Below are positions 10,689 through 19,045 of a stretch of 64,000 nt of DNA, piece after piece. Where the stretch lies: positions 496,001 through 560,000 of the forward strand of contig NZ_BQYJ01000002.1 of assembly GCF_023168165.1 (NCBI RefSeq), given 5' to 3'. The notes beneath the pieces were generated by a model. It had not been told where the DNA came from, did not search any database, and worked only from the letters and a program-made list of their open reading frames with translations. Made by a program: the position numbers and the translations under genes. Numbering within the stretch: the stretch's first letter is position 1; each line of letters begins with the position of its first letter. Source of the DNA: Niallia sp. NCCP-28. Its GTDB lineage: Bacteria; Bacillota; Bacilli; Bacillales; Cytobacillaceae.

Positions 10689-11633
10689 ATGCAGACAGAA
10701 ACACAGAAAACACCATTAGTTAAAAAAGCAGCTGCTGAAAGAAAAGGAAACGTAAAATATGCTGAGAAGTTAGGGAAGTATATGTTTATTATACCTGGCA
10801 TGACTTTTCTTCTAGTGTTTTTAATATTGCCCATCGGCTACAATATTATGATTTCTTTTAAAGATTTAACTGCTATGAATCTGCTGGGAGAACAAAGTTT
10901 TGTAGGATTTCAGAATTATATCACCGTTTTAAAAGATAAACTATTTTTTCTTTCATTAAAGAATTCAATTGTATTTACAGGATTATGCCTAGTATTTCAA
11001 TTTATCATTGGTTTATTATTGGCGCTGTTTTTTAATCAAAAATTCCCTGGAAGAAATGTACTGCGTTCTCTTATATTAATGGCATGGATGATTCCATTGG
11101 TTATTACTGGAACCTTATTTAAATGGATGTTTGCAGGGGAATATGGAATTATCAATCACTTCCTTTTATGGGTAGGGATCATTGATCAGCCTATTCAATG
11201 GGTTTCTAACGCAACTACATCTTTGTATAGTACTGTTATTGCAAATATTTGGATTGGCATCCCCTTTAATATGGTTATTTTATTAGCTGCTCTTCAATCA
11301 CTGCCTGAGGAGCTGTATGAAGCAGCTAAAGTAGATGGGGCAGGCAGAATACGAAGATTCTTTTCTGTCACACTGCCTCTTTTAAAACCAACAATGTTTA
11401 TTTTAATTATGTTAGGGATCATTTATACCTTCAAAGTGTTCGATATCATTTTAATTATGACTGGCGGTGGTCCAGTACATTCATCAACAGTGCTGCCATT
11501 CTATGCATATGAACGCGCATTTACAGATTTTAATTTTTCTCTTGGGGCAACTGTAACAACTATCATGCTTATATTGCTTGTTTTAGTATCCTCTATCTAT
11601 TTATGGATGGTTAGAAAGGAGGAGCAAGAATAA
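10689..11633 (+). CDS. ABC sugar permease, MalF/UgpA type
   Basis: A 314-residue inner-membrane permease with six or so hydrophobic segments. The EAA loop that docks the ATPase reads EELYEAAKVDGAGRIRRFF, about residues 210-228. It pairs with the downstream MalG-type permease to form the channel. ATG 10689 follows GGAGGTGG; TTG 10665, in frame, precedes that site and is rejected. The stop overlaps the start of the next gene by one base. Confidence 0.92.
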   Translation: MQTETQKTPLVKKAAAERKGNVKYAEKLGKYMFIIPGMTFLLVFLILPIGYNIMISFKDLTAMNLLGEQSFVGFQNYITVLKDKLFFLSLKNSIVFTGLCLVFQFIIGLLLALFFNQKFPGRNVLRSLILMAWMIPLVITGTLFKWMFAGEYGIINHFLLWVGIIDQPIQWVSNATTSLYSTVIANIWIGIPFNMVILLAALQSLPEELYEAAKVDGAGRIRRFFSVTLPLLKPTMFILIMLGIIYTFKVFDIILIMTGGGPVHSSTVLPFYAYERAFTDFNFSLGATVTTIMLILLVLVSSIYLWMVRKEEQE

Positions 11634-12464
11634 TGAAAAAAAACCTTGTCGGAAGCAAGTATATGGCAACGATTATAGCAGTTTTTTCTACCATTATATT
11701 CTTGTTTCCTGTTTATTGGATGTTTGTTACATCGATTAAGCCAATGTCTGCCATATTTGCGATACCGCCAAAAGTAATTCCTGATGATGTTAATTTTGAT
11801 GCATATGTGAAAAATTTTATTGATAACCCAGAAATATTAACATACTTTGGAAATAGTTTTATTATAGCTGGCGGGACATTAGTTTTGACACTTATCTTAG
11901 CTGCCAGTAGCCTATGCTCTTGCTCGACTGCAGATAAGAGGAAAAGGGATTGTCATGATTACTTTGCTGATAGCCCAAATGCTTCCGAGTATTATGTTAG
12001 CGCTTCCTTTTTTTATTCTTTTTTCTAAAATGCAGCTTCTAAATAGCTTTCTTTCTTTAATAATTGCCAACACCACATCATCGCTTCCTTTTGCCATACT
12101 TGTGCTCCGTCCATTTTTTATGTCCATTCCAACAGGATTGGAAGAAGCAGCTGCCTTAGATGGATGCAATAAATTTAAAACTTTCTACAAAATTATTTTG
12201 CCACTGGTAAAGCCAGGTCTTTTGACAGTAGGATCATTTTCATTCTTATTCGCCTGGGGAGATCTATTATTTTCTTTAATTTTAACGACAGATAAAGCAA
12301 TTCGCCCTTTGACTGTTCATTTATATACATTTGTAGGGCAGCATGGAACCGATTGGAGCAGTTTAATGGCTGTTGCCACCATCTCGATTATTCCGATCAT
12401 TTTAATTTTTATTGCATTCCAAAAACATATCGTTGGCGGTATGACATCTGGATCTATTAAGTGA
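11633..12464 (+). pseudogene. ABC sugar permease, MalG type, interrupted by a +1 frameshift
   Basis: Two overlapping reading frames together make one MalG-type permease. The first (from ATG 11633) reads normally to LTLILA, about codon 90, then turns into unrelated CSCSTADKRKRD and stops at 12028. The other frame continues the expected sequence PVAYALARLQIRGKGIVMITLLIAQMLP and runs to 12464, including the EAA loop EEAAALDGCNKFKTFYKIILPL. Removing one base at about 11900-11904 (TTAGCTGCCAGTA) restores a 276-residue protein, the normal family length. No slippery heptamer is visible. Either a true disabling mutation or a sequencing/assembly error; the rest of the operon is intact, so error or very recent loss is plausible. 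Confidence 0.88.
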
Positions 12465-12492
12465 AAATTAACTAATAAAGGAGAAATGAATA

Positions 12493-13461
12493 ATGAAATT
12501 AGGAGTTTTTGCAGTATTATTTTCAAAAAAGACGTTGGATGAAACATTAGATTATATTCAAGCTAGCGGTCTGCAAACAGTAGAAATTGGAACAGGTGGC
12601 TATGTTGGGGATGCTCATTGTAAACCTGCAGAACTTTTAAAGGATGAGAAAAAGCTAAAAGAATTCAAGGAAGAATTTGATAAACGTGGTATAGAAATCA
12701 GTGCATTAAGCTGTCATGGAAATGCGCTGCATCCAAATAAAAATATTGCAGATTTGCATCATCAAGCATTTCAAGACACAGTAAAACTTGCTTCTAAATT
12801 AGGGGTGGAAAATGTTATTACATTTTCAGGGTGTCCTGGCGAGTCAGACTATTCCTTGCACCCTGTCTGGATAACTTGTCCATGGCCAAATGATTTCTCT
12901 GATGTTGTGGATTGGCAATGGAGGGAAAAAGTAATTCCTTATTGGAAAAAACAGAATGAATTTTTAAAAGAATATGGAGTGAAAGTAGCTGTTGAACCAC
13001 ATCCTGGATTTGTTGTTTATAATACAGAAACATTGCTCCGCTTGAGAAAAGAATGTGGAGAACAGATTGGTGCTAATTTTGATCCAAGTCATTATTTCTG
13101 GCAAGGGATGGATCCTGTTGCATGTATTAAAGCATTAGGCAAAGAAAATGCATTGTATCATTTTCATGCAAAAGATACGAGAATAGATGACCAAAATGGT
13201 GCTATAAATGGTGTGCTGGATACAAAGAGCTATCGAGATATAGCCAATAGATCTTGGGTGTTTAGAACAGTTGGCTACGGGCATGGGGAAGATACGTGGA
13301 AAGAAATTATTAGTGCATTGCAGACAGTAGGATATAAGGGAGCAGTCAGCATTGAACATGAAGACGGCCTTATGAGCATTGAAGAAGGTTTTGAAAAAGC
13401 AGTGGCCTTTTTGCAAAATAATATTATTAGAGAAGGAGAGGTGGAAATGTGGTGGGCATAA
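12493..13461 (+). CDS. Sugar phosphate isomerase/epimerase-family TIM barrel (AP_endonuc_2 type)
   Basis: A 322-residue TIM barrel of the xylose-isomerase-like/AP endonuclease 2 superfamily, the family of inosose dehydratase IolE and of sugar epimerases. Candidate metal ligands are the Glu of VEPHPGF, Asp/His of NFDPSHYFW, His of YHFHAKD and Glu of SIEHEDG. It has no signal peptide and is cytosolic. AAAGGAGAAA precedes ATG 12493. Sitting between two Gfo/Idh/MocA dehydrogenases, it may epimerise, dehydrate or beta-eliminate a keto-sugar intermediate. Exact reaction unknown. Confidence 0.85.
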   Translation: MKLGVFAVLFSKKTLDETLDYIQASGLQTVEIGTGGYVGDAHCKPAELLKDEKKLKEFKEEFDKRGIEISALSCHGNALHPNKNIADLHHQAFQDTVKLASKLGVENVITFSGCPGESDYSLHPVWITCPWPNDFSDVVDWQWREKVIPYWKKQNEFLKEYGVKVAVEPHPGFVVYNTETLLRLRKECGEQIGANFDPSHYFWQGMDPVACIKALGKENALYHFHAKDTRIDDQNGAINGVLDTKSYRDIANRSWVFRTVGYGHGEDTWKEIISALQTVGYKGAVSIEHEDGLMSIEEGFEKAVAFLQNNIIREGEVEMWWA

Positions 13462-14645
13462 GTAAAAAACAAGTGCGAATTGGCATGGTAGGCTATAAGT
13501 TTATGGGAAAAGCCCATTCTCATGCTTATCGAGATGTAGCTTTTTATTTTGACAATAATGTGGAGCCTGTCATGCAGGCGATATGCGGGCGCAATGAAGC
13601 TGGGGTAAAGGAAGCCGCAGCAAAGATGGGATGGCAAAGTTATGAAACAGATTGGAGAAAGTTAATTGAAAGAGAGGATATTGATTTAATTGATATTGTA
13701 ACAACAAATAATAGTCATGCGGAAATTGCTATTGCCGCAGCTGAAGCAGGCAAGCATGTATATTGCGAAAAACCGCTGTCAATGACGCTTGAACAATCTG
13801 CAAGAATGTTAGAAGCAGTAGAGAAAAATGGTGTGATTCATATGATTAATCACAATTACCGCTTTGCACCTGCTGTTCAGTTTGCAAAGCGGCTGATTCA
13901 AAGTGGAAGACTAGGGAAAATTTATCATATTCGTGCAACCTATTTGCAAGATTGGATTATGGATCCATCATTTCCCCTTGTATGGAGATTAAATAAAGAA
14001 GTTAGTGGCTCAGGTGCCCATGGTGATTTAGCTGCACATATAGTGGATTTAGCTAGATTTTTAGTCGGCGAATTTAAAGAGGTTAATGGGATGATGGAAA
14101 CTTTTATTAAAGAGCGCCCGATAGTGGAACAAAGTTCTGGTTTAAGTGGAACAGCATCAAGTGAGCAAATGGGAGAAGTAAATGTAGATGATGCAAGCAT
14201 TTTTATGGCCCGTTTTGAAAATGGTGCAATCGGAACATTTGAAGCAACACGTTTTGCAGGTGGAAACCGCAATGGCAATCGTTTTGAAATCAATGGAGAA
14301 AAAGGATCTATTCGGTGGGATGTAGAGCATATGAATAATTTACAGGTGTATTTCCATGATGATGAGCCTGGTTTGCAAGGATATAGAACAATCAGCTGTA
14401 CAGAAGAAATGCATCCATATGCCAGTGCCTATTGGCCAGCAGCCCATATTATCGGCTATGAACATACATTTATTAATCTGGCAGTAGAACTATTAAATGG
14501 TATAGATAAAGGTTACAGTCCATCCCCTAACTTTATGGATGGAGTCAAAAACCAGGCTGTACTAGAGGCTGTTGAGCAATCAGCGTCTTCAAGACAATGG
14601 GTTTCTATTTCCCAAGTACAGCAAAGTTCGGAGTATTCCATGTAA
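13449..14645 (+). CDS. Gfo/Idh/MocA-family oxidoreductase (B)
   Basis: A 398-residue dehydrogenase of the Gfo/Idh/MocA family with a long C-terminal domain. The nucleotide motif is atypical, MVGYKFMGKAHSHAY instead of a strict GxGxxG. The EKP motif is CEKPLSM and the catalytic region is GAHGDLAAHIVDLARFLVG. Its GTG start at 13449 overlaps the isomerase stop by 13 bases, with AGGAGAGG upstream, so translation is coupled. Last gene of the operon. With oxidoreductase A it could form a redox pair, one oxidising the substrate and the other reducing the product. The protein at 37163 shares its GDLxAHxxDxARFxVG region. Confidence 0.87.
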   Translation: MVGISKKQVRIGMVGYKFMGKAHSHAYRDVAFYFDNNVEPVMQAICGRNEAGVKEAAAKMGWQSYETDWRKLIEREDIDLIDIVTTNNSHAEIAIAAAEAGKHVYCEKPLSMTLEQSARMLEAVEKNGVIHMINHNYRFAPAVQFAKRLIQSGRLGKIYHIRATYLQDWIMDPSFPLVWRLNKEVSGSGAHGDLAAHIVDLARFLVGEFKEVNGMMETFIKERPIVEQSSGLSGTASSEQMGEVNVDDASIFMARFENGAIGTFEATRFAGGNRNGNRFEINGEKGSIRWDVEHMNNLQVYFHDDEPGLQGYRTISCTEEMHPYASAYWPAAHIIGYEHTFINLAVELLNGIDKGYSPSPNFMDGVKNQAVLEAVEQSASSRQWVSISQVQQSSEYSM

Positions 14646-14699
14646 TGGAAGTGCTTGGAAAAGACAAGTTTTATGATTGTTTTTTTATGGAGAATATAT

Positions 14700-14817
14700 T
14701 TTATCATGCATTAAGGAACTTTTGACCCCTGCTTAAGGAATGATAAGAGCAAACAAAATCAGGTGGGGACATGGAAAATCTCTGCTGATTGAAATTTCAC
14801 TTTATGCATAATAAGAG
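14700..14817. repeat. Dispersed structured repeat R1, copy A
   Basis: Begins TTATCATGCATTAAGG and ends with AATCAGGTGGGGAC...CTGCTGATTGAAATTTCACTTTAT. Its start matches copies B-D and its 3' hairpin (AATCAG/CTGATT) with the TTTCACTTTAT tail matches copy D. The middle part found in copies C and D is missing. From 14818 to 15100 I see no gene. Confidence 0.6.
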
Positions 14818-15101
14818 TAGTCATCTTTCTGACATAGAACGATGGCTATTTCTGGTTGTATTTCTTTCTTTTTTTATCATCATTTGTTGCCGTATGGATT
14901 TGTTACAAGTAAAACATTTGTTAGAATATTTGCGAATCAGCAACAGTATAGGGCATGACAGCAGCTGGGACTAGACCAGAACTGTAGGGGAGAAAAGCAT
15001 AATGGATGGTTCTTTAACTTTCATCTAGGTGCAGGACAATGTTTTTCTTTCTTTTTTTGCCGCCGAAAAACTCTTGTTCAACTATATATTTTTTGTAATT
15101 G

Positions 15102-15122
15102 TTCTATTAATATTTAATAGAA
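15102..15122. promoter_or_regulatory. Perfect palindrome upstream of the small membrane protein
   Basis: TTCTATTAA-TAT-TTAATAGAA, 9-base arms, 38 bases before the start at 15161. ATTAATAGAA recurs at 15141-15150, directly before the ribosome binding site. Possible operator; no adjacent regulator gene. Confidence 0.35.
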
Positions 15123-15160
15123 TAGTACTAGGAAAGAAATATTAATAGAAGGAGGTAACG

Positions 15161-15415
15161 GTGTATATGGAAGGTTTAGGACTAATTATCAATATATTAA
15201 CTACCGTATATTTGGCAGTAGATGCCCGTAAACATAATAAAAGCCCTATCCTTTGGGCAATATTAGGTTTCGTGTTTGGTTTGCTTGCCTTAGCTGTATA
15301 TTTTATTAGAACGGAACGAAAACTTATAGGCTGGATATTGCTTGTAGTTGTCAGTATCGTCTATATACTTATTATACTGTTTTTCATTGCTGTTTTATTT
15401 ATGTCTTTTTCATAA
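15161..15415 (+). CDS. Small membrane protein of unknown function
   Basis: An 84-residue, very hydrophobic protein with an extracytosolic or membrane segment at about 5-22, a short charged loop (DARKHNKS), a second segment (about 30-50), a second charged loop (RTERK) and a third (about 57-82). A GGAGGT site lies 4 bases before GTG 15161 and 10 bases before ATG 15167, so either may be the start. A good terminator follows. I do not recognise the family; the WAILGFVFGLLALAVYFI segment resembles small phage-shock-like or PLDc_N-like membrane proteins but that is weak. Stands alone. Confidence 0.65.
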   Translation: MYMEGLGLIINILTTVYLAVDARKHNKSPILWAILGFVFGLLALAVYFIRTERKLIGWILLVVVSIVYILIILFFIAVLFMSFS

Positions 15416-15450
15416 TGAAAAAACGCATGAATTGTTGGCATAACAAATTC

Positions 15451-15500
15451 AAGGAACCTATCGTCCAATGAGTTGTATTATTGGGCGAAGGTTCTTTTTT
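15451..15500 (+). terminator. Terminator of the small membrane protein gene
   Basis: AAGGAACCTATCGTCCAAT pairs with ATTGGGCGAAGGTTCTT around a GAGTTGTATT loop (one internal mismatch), followed by a T run. Confidence 0.8.
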
Positions 15501-15629
15501 GCTTATTGTCCTTAATTTCTACTGGCAATATCCTCTGTATTTCATTTGCATGTTTCTTTTTCAATGACCAATCAAAAATCCTTTTTTGTTAGAGTATATA
15601 TATTATAATAGTGCAATAATGCACTAAAA

Positions 15630-15785
15630 GTGATTTTTGCGAAATGTAGAGTTGTAGCGGAATTTTATACGATTACTGCGGACAGCAAAAATCTTCATAA
15701 CAATGAATTTATTAAGTGGATAAAGTCTGAACAAGGGCAAAAACTAGCAGAAGAGACAGGATATGTAGCCTTGCATAATAAATAA
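15630..15785 (+). pseudogene. Remnant of a PstS-like phosphate-binding protein (C-terminal end only)
   Basis: A 51-codon open stretch ends in EFIKWIKSEQGQKLAEETGY followed by VALHNK and a TAA at 15783. That is the usual C-terminus of PstS/PBP-like binding proteins (a helix with EGQKxxEExGYxPL). There is no ribosome binding site, no signal peptide and no upstream domain; the first codons look random. I take it as a decayed fragment. The remainder of 15786-15979 shows no gene. Confidence 0.55.
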
Positions 15786-15979
15786 ATAGCAGCATAGAAT
15801 CGTTAGTTGGATTTCTAGCAAGCAATAAACACAGTAAAAATTATAGAGAGAAAATGGATGCAGGTAATTTTTGTGGGGTGGGCGTTTGCCTTTATACATT
15901 AAGGTCAGTGCTTTTTTTCATATGGCCATTCTTTTAATTGCAGCTGTCTTTTAACAAGTAGTTATAGTTTTATAAGAAA

Positions 15980-16022
15980 GATAGTGCAAACGATTGCACT
16001 ATCTTGTTGTCTGTTATATAAT
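15980..16022 (+). promoter_or_regulatory. Operator overlapping the promoter of the sugar transporter
   Basis: GATAGTGCAA-ACGA-TTGCACTATC (15980-16003) is a 10-base-arm palindrome with a central CG, containing the LacI-type core TGCAAACGATTGCA (15985-15998). Its right half forms the -35 TTGCAC (15994-15999), 17 bases before a perfect TATAAT (16017-16022). Binding would block transcription. A related palindrome TAGTGCA-ATAA-TGCACTA lies at 15609-15626. Confidence 0.7.
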
Positions 16023-16128
16023 ATAGAATATTCAAATAAGTGCTTTTAAATTATCCATTTAAGCTTTGTTGCACAACAGGGAAGCAAATTATTAGATAGT
16101 AAAAGCAATCATTATTTTTATTTGTTTA

Positions 16129-16142
16129 TGCAAACGATTGCA
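16129..16142. promoter_or_regulatory. Second LacI-type operator
   Basis: Exact second copy of TGCAAACGATTGCA, 144 bases downstream of the first and 83 bases before the transporter start. A pair at this spacing suggests repression loops. No LacI gene is adjacent, so the regulator lies elsewhere. Confidence 0.65.
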
Positions 16143-16224
16143 CCAAGAAGTGAAATCAATACACAAAAATATTCAAACTGTGACAGCTGCTCATTAAAAT
16201 TTAATTAGATTACAGGAGGAAATT

Positions 16225-17589
16225 ATGTTAGCAGAAAAACTTGTTGAAACTACTGAAAAAAACTCTAGACAGCAGTTGCCCAATCTGCCGATCAGTACAA
16301 TCTGGCTAATTAGTTTTGGCTTTTTGGGTGTGCAAATGGCATTTTCCTTGCAAAGCTCCAATATGGGCCGTATATTCCAAACGATTGGCGCCGACCCCCA
16401 TCATTTAGGTTTCTTCTTTATATTGCCGCCATTGGCAGGTTTAATTATTCAACCTTTAGTCGGGTATTTTTCTGACCGGACTTGGATGCCAAAACTCGGC
16501 CGACGCATTCCTTATCTGCTTATTGGAGCTGTTGTGTCTGTCATTGTTATGTGCTTGCTTCCGAATGCTGGAAGTTTTGGTTTTGGTTTTGCTTCGATGG
16601 CCGCACTGACTTTTGGGGCAGTGACCATTTTGTTTATGGACTTATCATCAAATGTAGCCATGCAGCCATTTAAGATGATGGTTGGTGATATGGTTAATGA
16701 AGAACAAAAAGGCTTTGCTTATTCGATCCAAAGTTTCCTATCAAACAGTGGTGCTGTGTTAGCCTGTATTTTCCCTTTTTTATTAACTGTGCTTGGTGTG
16801 TCAAATAGTGCGCCAAAGGGTGTAGTGCCGCAATCTGTTGTTATTTCCTTTTATGTTGGAGCAATTATCTTAATTATCTGCAGTCTGTTTACAGTATTTA
16901 AAGTAAAAGAGTATTCACCAGCTGAACATGCTGCTTATCATGGCATTACGGAAGACAATAAAAAGGAAAAGGTAAGCTTTTTTAAATTGCTTCGCAACGC
17001 TCCGAAAGTATTTTGGACGGTTACTTTGGTCCAATTATTCTGCTGGATGGGTTTTCAATATTTGTGGACTTATGGAACTGGAGCCGTTGCAGCAAATGTT
17101 TGGCATACGGTTGAACCATCCAGTTCAGGGTATCAAGCGGCTGGGAACTGGTTTGGCATTTTATCAGCTGTTCAATCTATTGCTGCGGTATTATGGTCGC
17201 TTGTGTTGTCACGTGTGCCAAATAACAAACGGAAGCCGGCTTATGCAATTAGCTTATTGCTAGGCGGGATAGGCTTTAGTTCTGTATTCTTTATTCAGAA
17301 TCAAGAGTTATTGCTCAGTTCCTTTATTTTAATTGGGATTGCCTGGGCTGCTATGATGACATTTCCTTTCACGATTCTTACCAATGCTTTATCAGGCAAG
17401 AATATGGGAACATATCTTGGACTGTTCAACGGCAGCATTTGTTTGCCGCAAATCATCGCTTCTTGTTTAAGCTTTGTTTTGTTCCCAGTATTCGGAGCGT
17501 CAATGCCGGCAATGGTTTTGTTTTCGGGTATATTGCTTGTTATTGGTGCGTTATCTGTTTCAACTATTAAAGAAACATCTTCAAACTAA
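16225..17589 (+). CDS. Sugar transporter of the MFS/GPH (SLC45-like sucrose/maltose) type
   Basis: A 454-residue, twelve-helix secondary transporter. FGFLGVQMAFSLQSSNMGRIFQTIGA and PLVGYFSDRTWMPKLGRRIPYLLIGA are hallmarks of the sucrose/maltose branch of the SLC45/GPH-like carriers, with the loop 2-3 motif GxxSDR. It imports an alpha-glucoside-type disaccharide, probably with protons. AGGAGGA precedes ATG 16225. In relatives such genes often sit with a maltose or sucrose phosphorylase and a LacI gene. Here it is alone, with two LacI-type operators in front. Confidence 0.85.
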   Translation: MLAEKLVETTEKNSRQQLPNLPISTIWLISFGFLGVQMAFSLQSSNMGRIFQTIGADPHHLGFFFILPPLAGLIIQPLVGYFSDRTWMPKLGRRIPYLLIGAVVSVIVMCLLPNAGSFGFGFASMAALTFGAVTILFMDLSSNVAMQPFKMMVGDMVNEEQKGFAYSIQSFLSNSGAVLACIFPFLLTVLGVSNSAPKGVVPQSVVISFYVGAIILIICSLFTVFKVKEYSPAEHAAYHGITEDNKKEKVSFFKLLRNAPKVFWTVTLVQLFCWMGFQYLWTYGTGAVAANVWHTVEPSSSGYQAAGNWFGILSAVQSIAAVLWSLVLSRVPNNKRKPAYAISLLLGGIGFSSVFFIQNQELLLSSFILIGIAWAAMMTFPFTILTNALSGKNMGTYLGLFNGSICLPQIIASCLSFVLFPVFGASMPAMVLFSGILLVIGALSVSTIKETSSN

Positions 17590-17772
17590 CTTTTATAAGC
17601 TTAAATGGCTGAATAAAAAATGCCCATGGTGCTTCGAGAATGAATCCTTGTTTGGATTGATCATTAGAAGTGAACTGTGGGTGTTTTTGCATAAACCTAT
17701 CTAAACGAATGACAATGTCGTTTGGCCTTAAAAAGAATCAGAACAAGGGCATTTATGACTTGCATTTTTTAA

Positions 17773-17835
17773 CATGCATTAACGGGCACCCGACCTAAGG
17801 GATTAGGATTTAGGCGGGGAGAAACTTGCTGAGTC
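17773..17835. repeat. Dispersed structured repeat R1, copy B
   Basis: CATGCATTAACGGGC (17773-17787) followed by ACCTAAGGGATTA, as in copy D, then its own short hairpin CCCGACCTA/TAGGCGGGG. It is the shortest copy. The neighbouring bases 17590-17772 and 17836-17900 show no gene. Confidence 0.55.
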
Positions 17836-17900
17836 AAAGCCAGATTGAAGTCTTCCTTTATTATTGGCAAGCCGTTAGATGAAAAAATGAAAAATTCAAC

Positions 17901-17929
17901 TTGCAATAGAAAACGTTATCATTTATAAT
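17901..17929 (+). promoter_or_regulatory. SigA promoter of licT with an internal cre
   Basis: TTGCAA (17901-17906), 17 bases, TATAAT (17924-17929). Between the two boxes lies AGAAAACGTTATCA (17908-17921), matching the cre consensus at 13 of 14 positions, so CcpA would block the promoter directly. Confidence 0.75.
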
Positions 17930-17942
17930 GAAAGCATAAACA

Positions 17943-18040
17943 GGATTGTTACTGGTAGGCAGGCAAAACCTGAATCAAATAAACTTATAGAATAAGTACA
18001 TGCTTCTATGGGTTCATTTGGTTCGGGTTTTTTCGTTTTT
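17943..18040 (+). promoter_or_regulatory. RAT antiterminator and overlapping terminator before licT
   Basis: GGATTGTTACTG...GGCAGGCAAAACCT (17943-17971) is a textbook ribonucleic antiterminator for LicT/SacT/BglG proteins. Its 3' end overlaps a terminator whose arm AAAACCTGAATCAAAT (17965-17980) pairs with ATTTGGTTCGGGTTTT (about 18016-18031), followed by T-rich sequence. Bound LicT would prevent terminator folding. The same 29 bases recur at 19046. Confidence 0.88.
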
Positions 18041-18191
18041 TATTAGTTGTAAATGTTTACATTTAATTTGAGGAACATAGCTAAGAACCACCAAAAATCT
18101 GCATACTCAAAGAATTTGTCAAAAGCCATGCAATACAGTGATGAGCAATGTGCAATAACATTATTTACTACTTGAAGGAAAAGTGATTAAT

Positions 18192-19040
18192 ATGAAAATT
18201 ATAAAAGTATTTAATAATAATGTCGCTCTAGCGAAGGATTCCAAACAGGTTGAGATGGTCGTAATGGGAAAAGGCCTCACTTTTCAAAAAAAAGCTGGCG
18301 ACGAAATTGATGAAGAAAACGTGCAGAAAATTTTTGTAACACCATCTAAAAACTTTGCGAGTAAGTTATCAGATCTTTTGAATGAAATTCCATATGAAAT
18401 AATGACCCTCTCAAAAGACATTATTGAGATGGCAGAAAACGAATTAAAAACGTCGTTAAATGATTCTTTGTATTTATCCTTATCAGATCATATACACTTC
18501 GCCATAACAAGAGCTAAAAATGATGTACCCATAAAAAATGCATTAATGTGGGAAGTGAAAAAGTTCTATAAAGCAGAGTATCAAATCTCTAGAACCGCTC
18601 TAGCAATGATTAAAGACCGTATGAATGTTGAATTGCCAGAAGATGAAATTGCATCTATTGCACTTCATATCTTTAATGCGAGACAAGACCAGTCAGGCAT
18701 GGAAGAAACGATGACTATGACCAATATGGTGAAAGATGTGACTAATATTGTCAAATATCATTATGGAATAGAGTTTGATGAAGAATCGATCAATTATAGT
18801 CGTTTCATTACCCATCTTCGCTATTTTGCATACAGAATGCTGCGCGGAGAAGTAAATAATGATCTTAATGATATTTTATTCGAGCAAGTAAAGCAGCAAT
18901 ATCCAGAAGCATATCAATGTACTTCCAAGGTAGAGCTGTATTTAAAAAATAAATATTCGATGGAAATGACGAAGGATGAGCTTGCTTACTTTATGATTCA
19001 TATACATCGGGTATCAAGCAGGGAAAAAAATAATCGTTAA
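18192..19040 (+). CDS. licT: LicT/BglG-family transcriptional antiterminator
   Basis: A 282-residue antiterminator. The N-terminal RNA-binding CAT domain (1-55) reads MKIIKVFNNNVALAKD...MGKGLTFQKKAGDEID. PRD1 and PRD2 follow, with their phosphorylatable histidines at 100, 159, 208 and 270. The protein binds the RAT hairpins at 17943 and 19046 and is tuned by PTS phosphorylation: inhibited by the EII of its own sugar and stimulated through HPr. ATG 18192 has AAGGAA upstream; GTG 18183 is an alternative. Preceded by a RAT itself, it is autoregulated, and it heads the licT-bglP-bglH operon. Confidence 0.93.
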   Translation: MKIIKVFNNNVALAKDSKQVEMVVMGKGLTFQKKAGDEIDEENVQKIFVTPSKNFASKLSDLLNEIPYEIMTLSKDIIEMAENELKTSLNDSLYLSLSDHIHFAITRAKNDVPIKNALMWEVKKFYKAEYQISRTALAMIKDRMNVELPEDEIASIALHIFNARQDQSGMEETMTMTNMVKDVTNIVKYHYGIEFDEESINYSRFITHLRYFAYRMLRGEVNNDLNDILFEQVKQQYPEAYQCTSKVELYLKNKYSMEMTKDELAYFMIHIHRVSSREKNNR

Positions 19041-19045
19041 TCTCA

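Noticed and set aside
11955-12464. Second half of the MalG-type permease as a separate gene
   Set aside because: The conserved sequence begins in this frame before the ATG at 11955 (PVAYALARLQIRGKG), so it is one frameshifted gene, not two.
9403-12464. A missing ATPase as evidence that the CUT1 importer is broken
   Set aside because: CUT1 and Lpl-type systems in Bacillus commonly share the remote MsmX ATPase, so lack of a local gene is normal.
14789-14974. 61-codon ORF after the dehydrogenase operon
   Set aside because: Overlaps repeat copy A, has no ribosome binding site and no family-like features.
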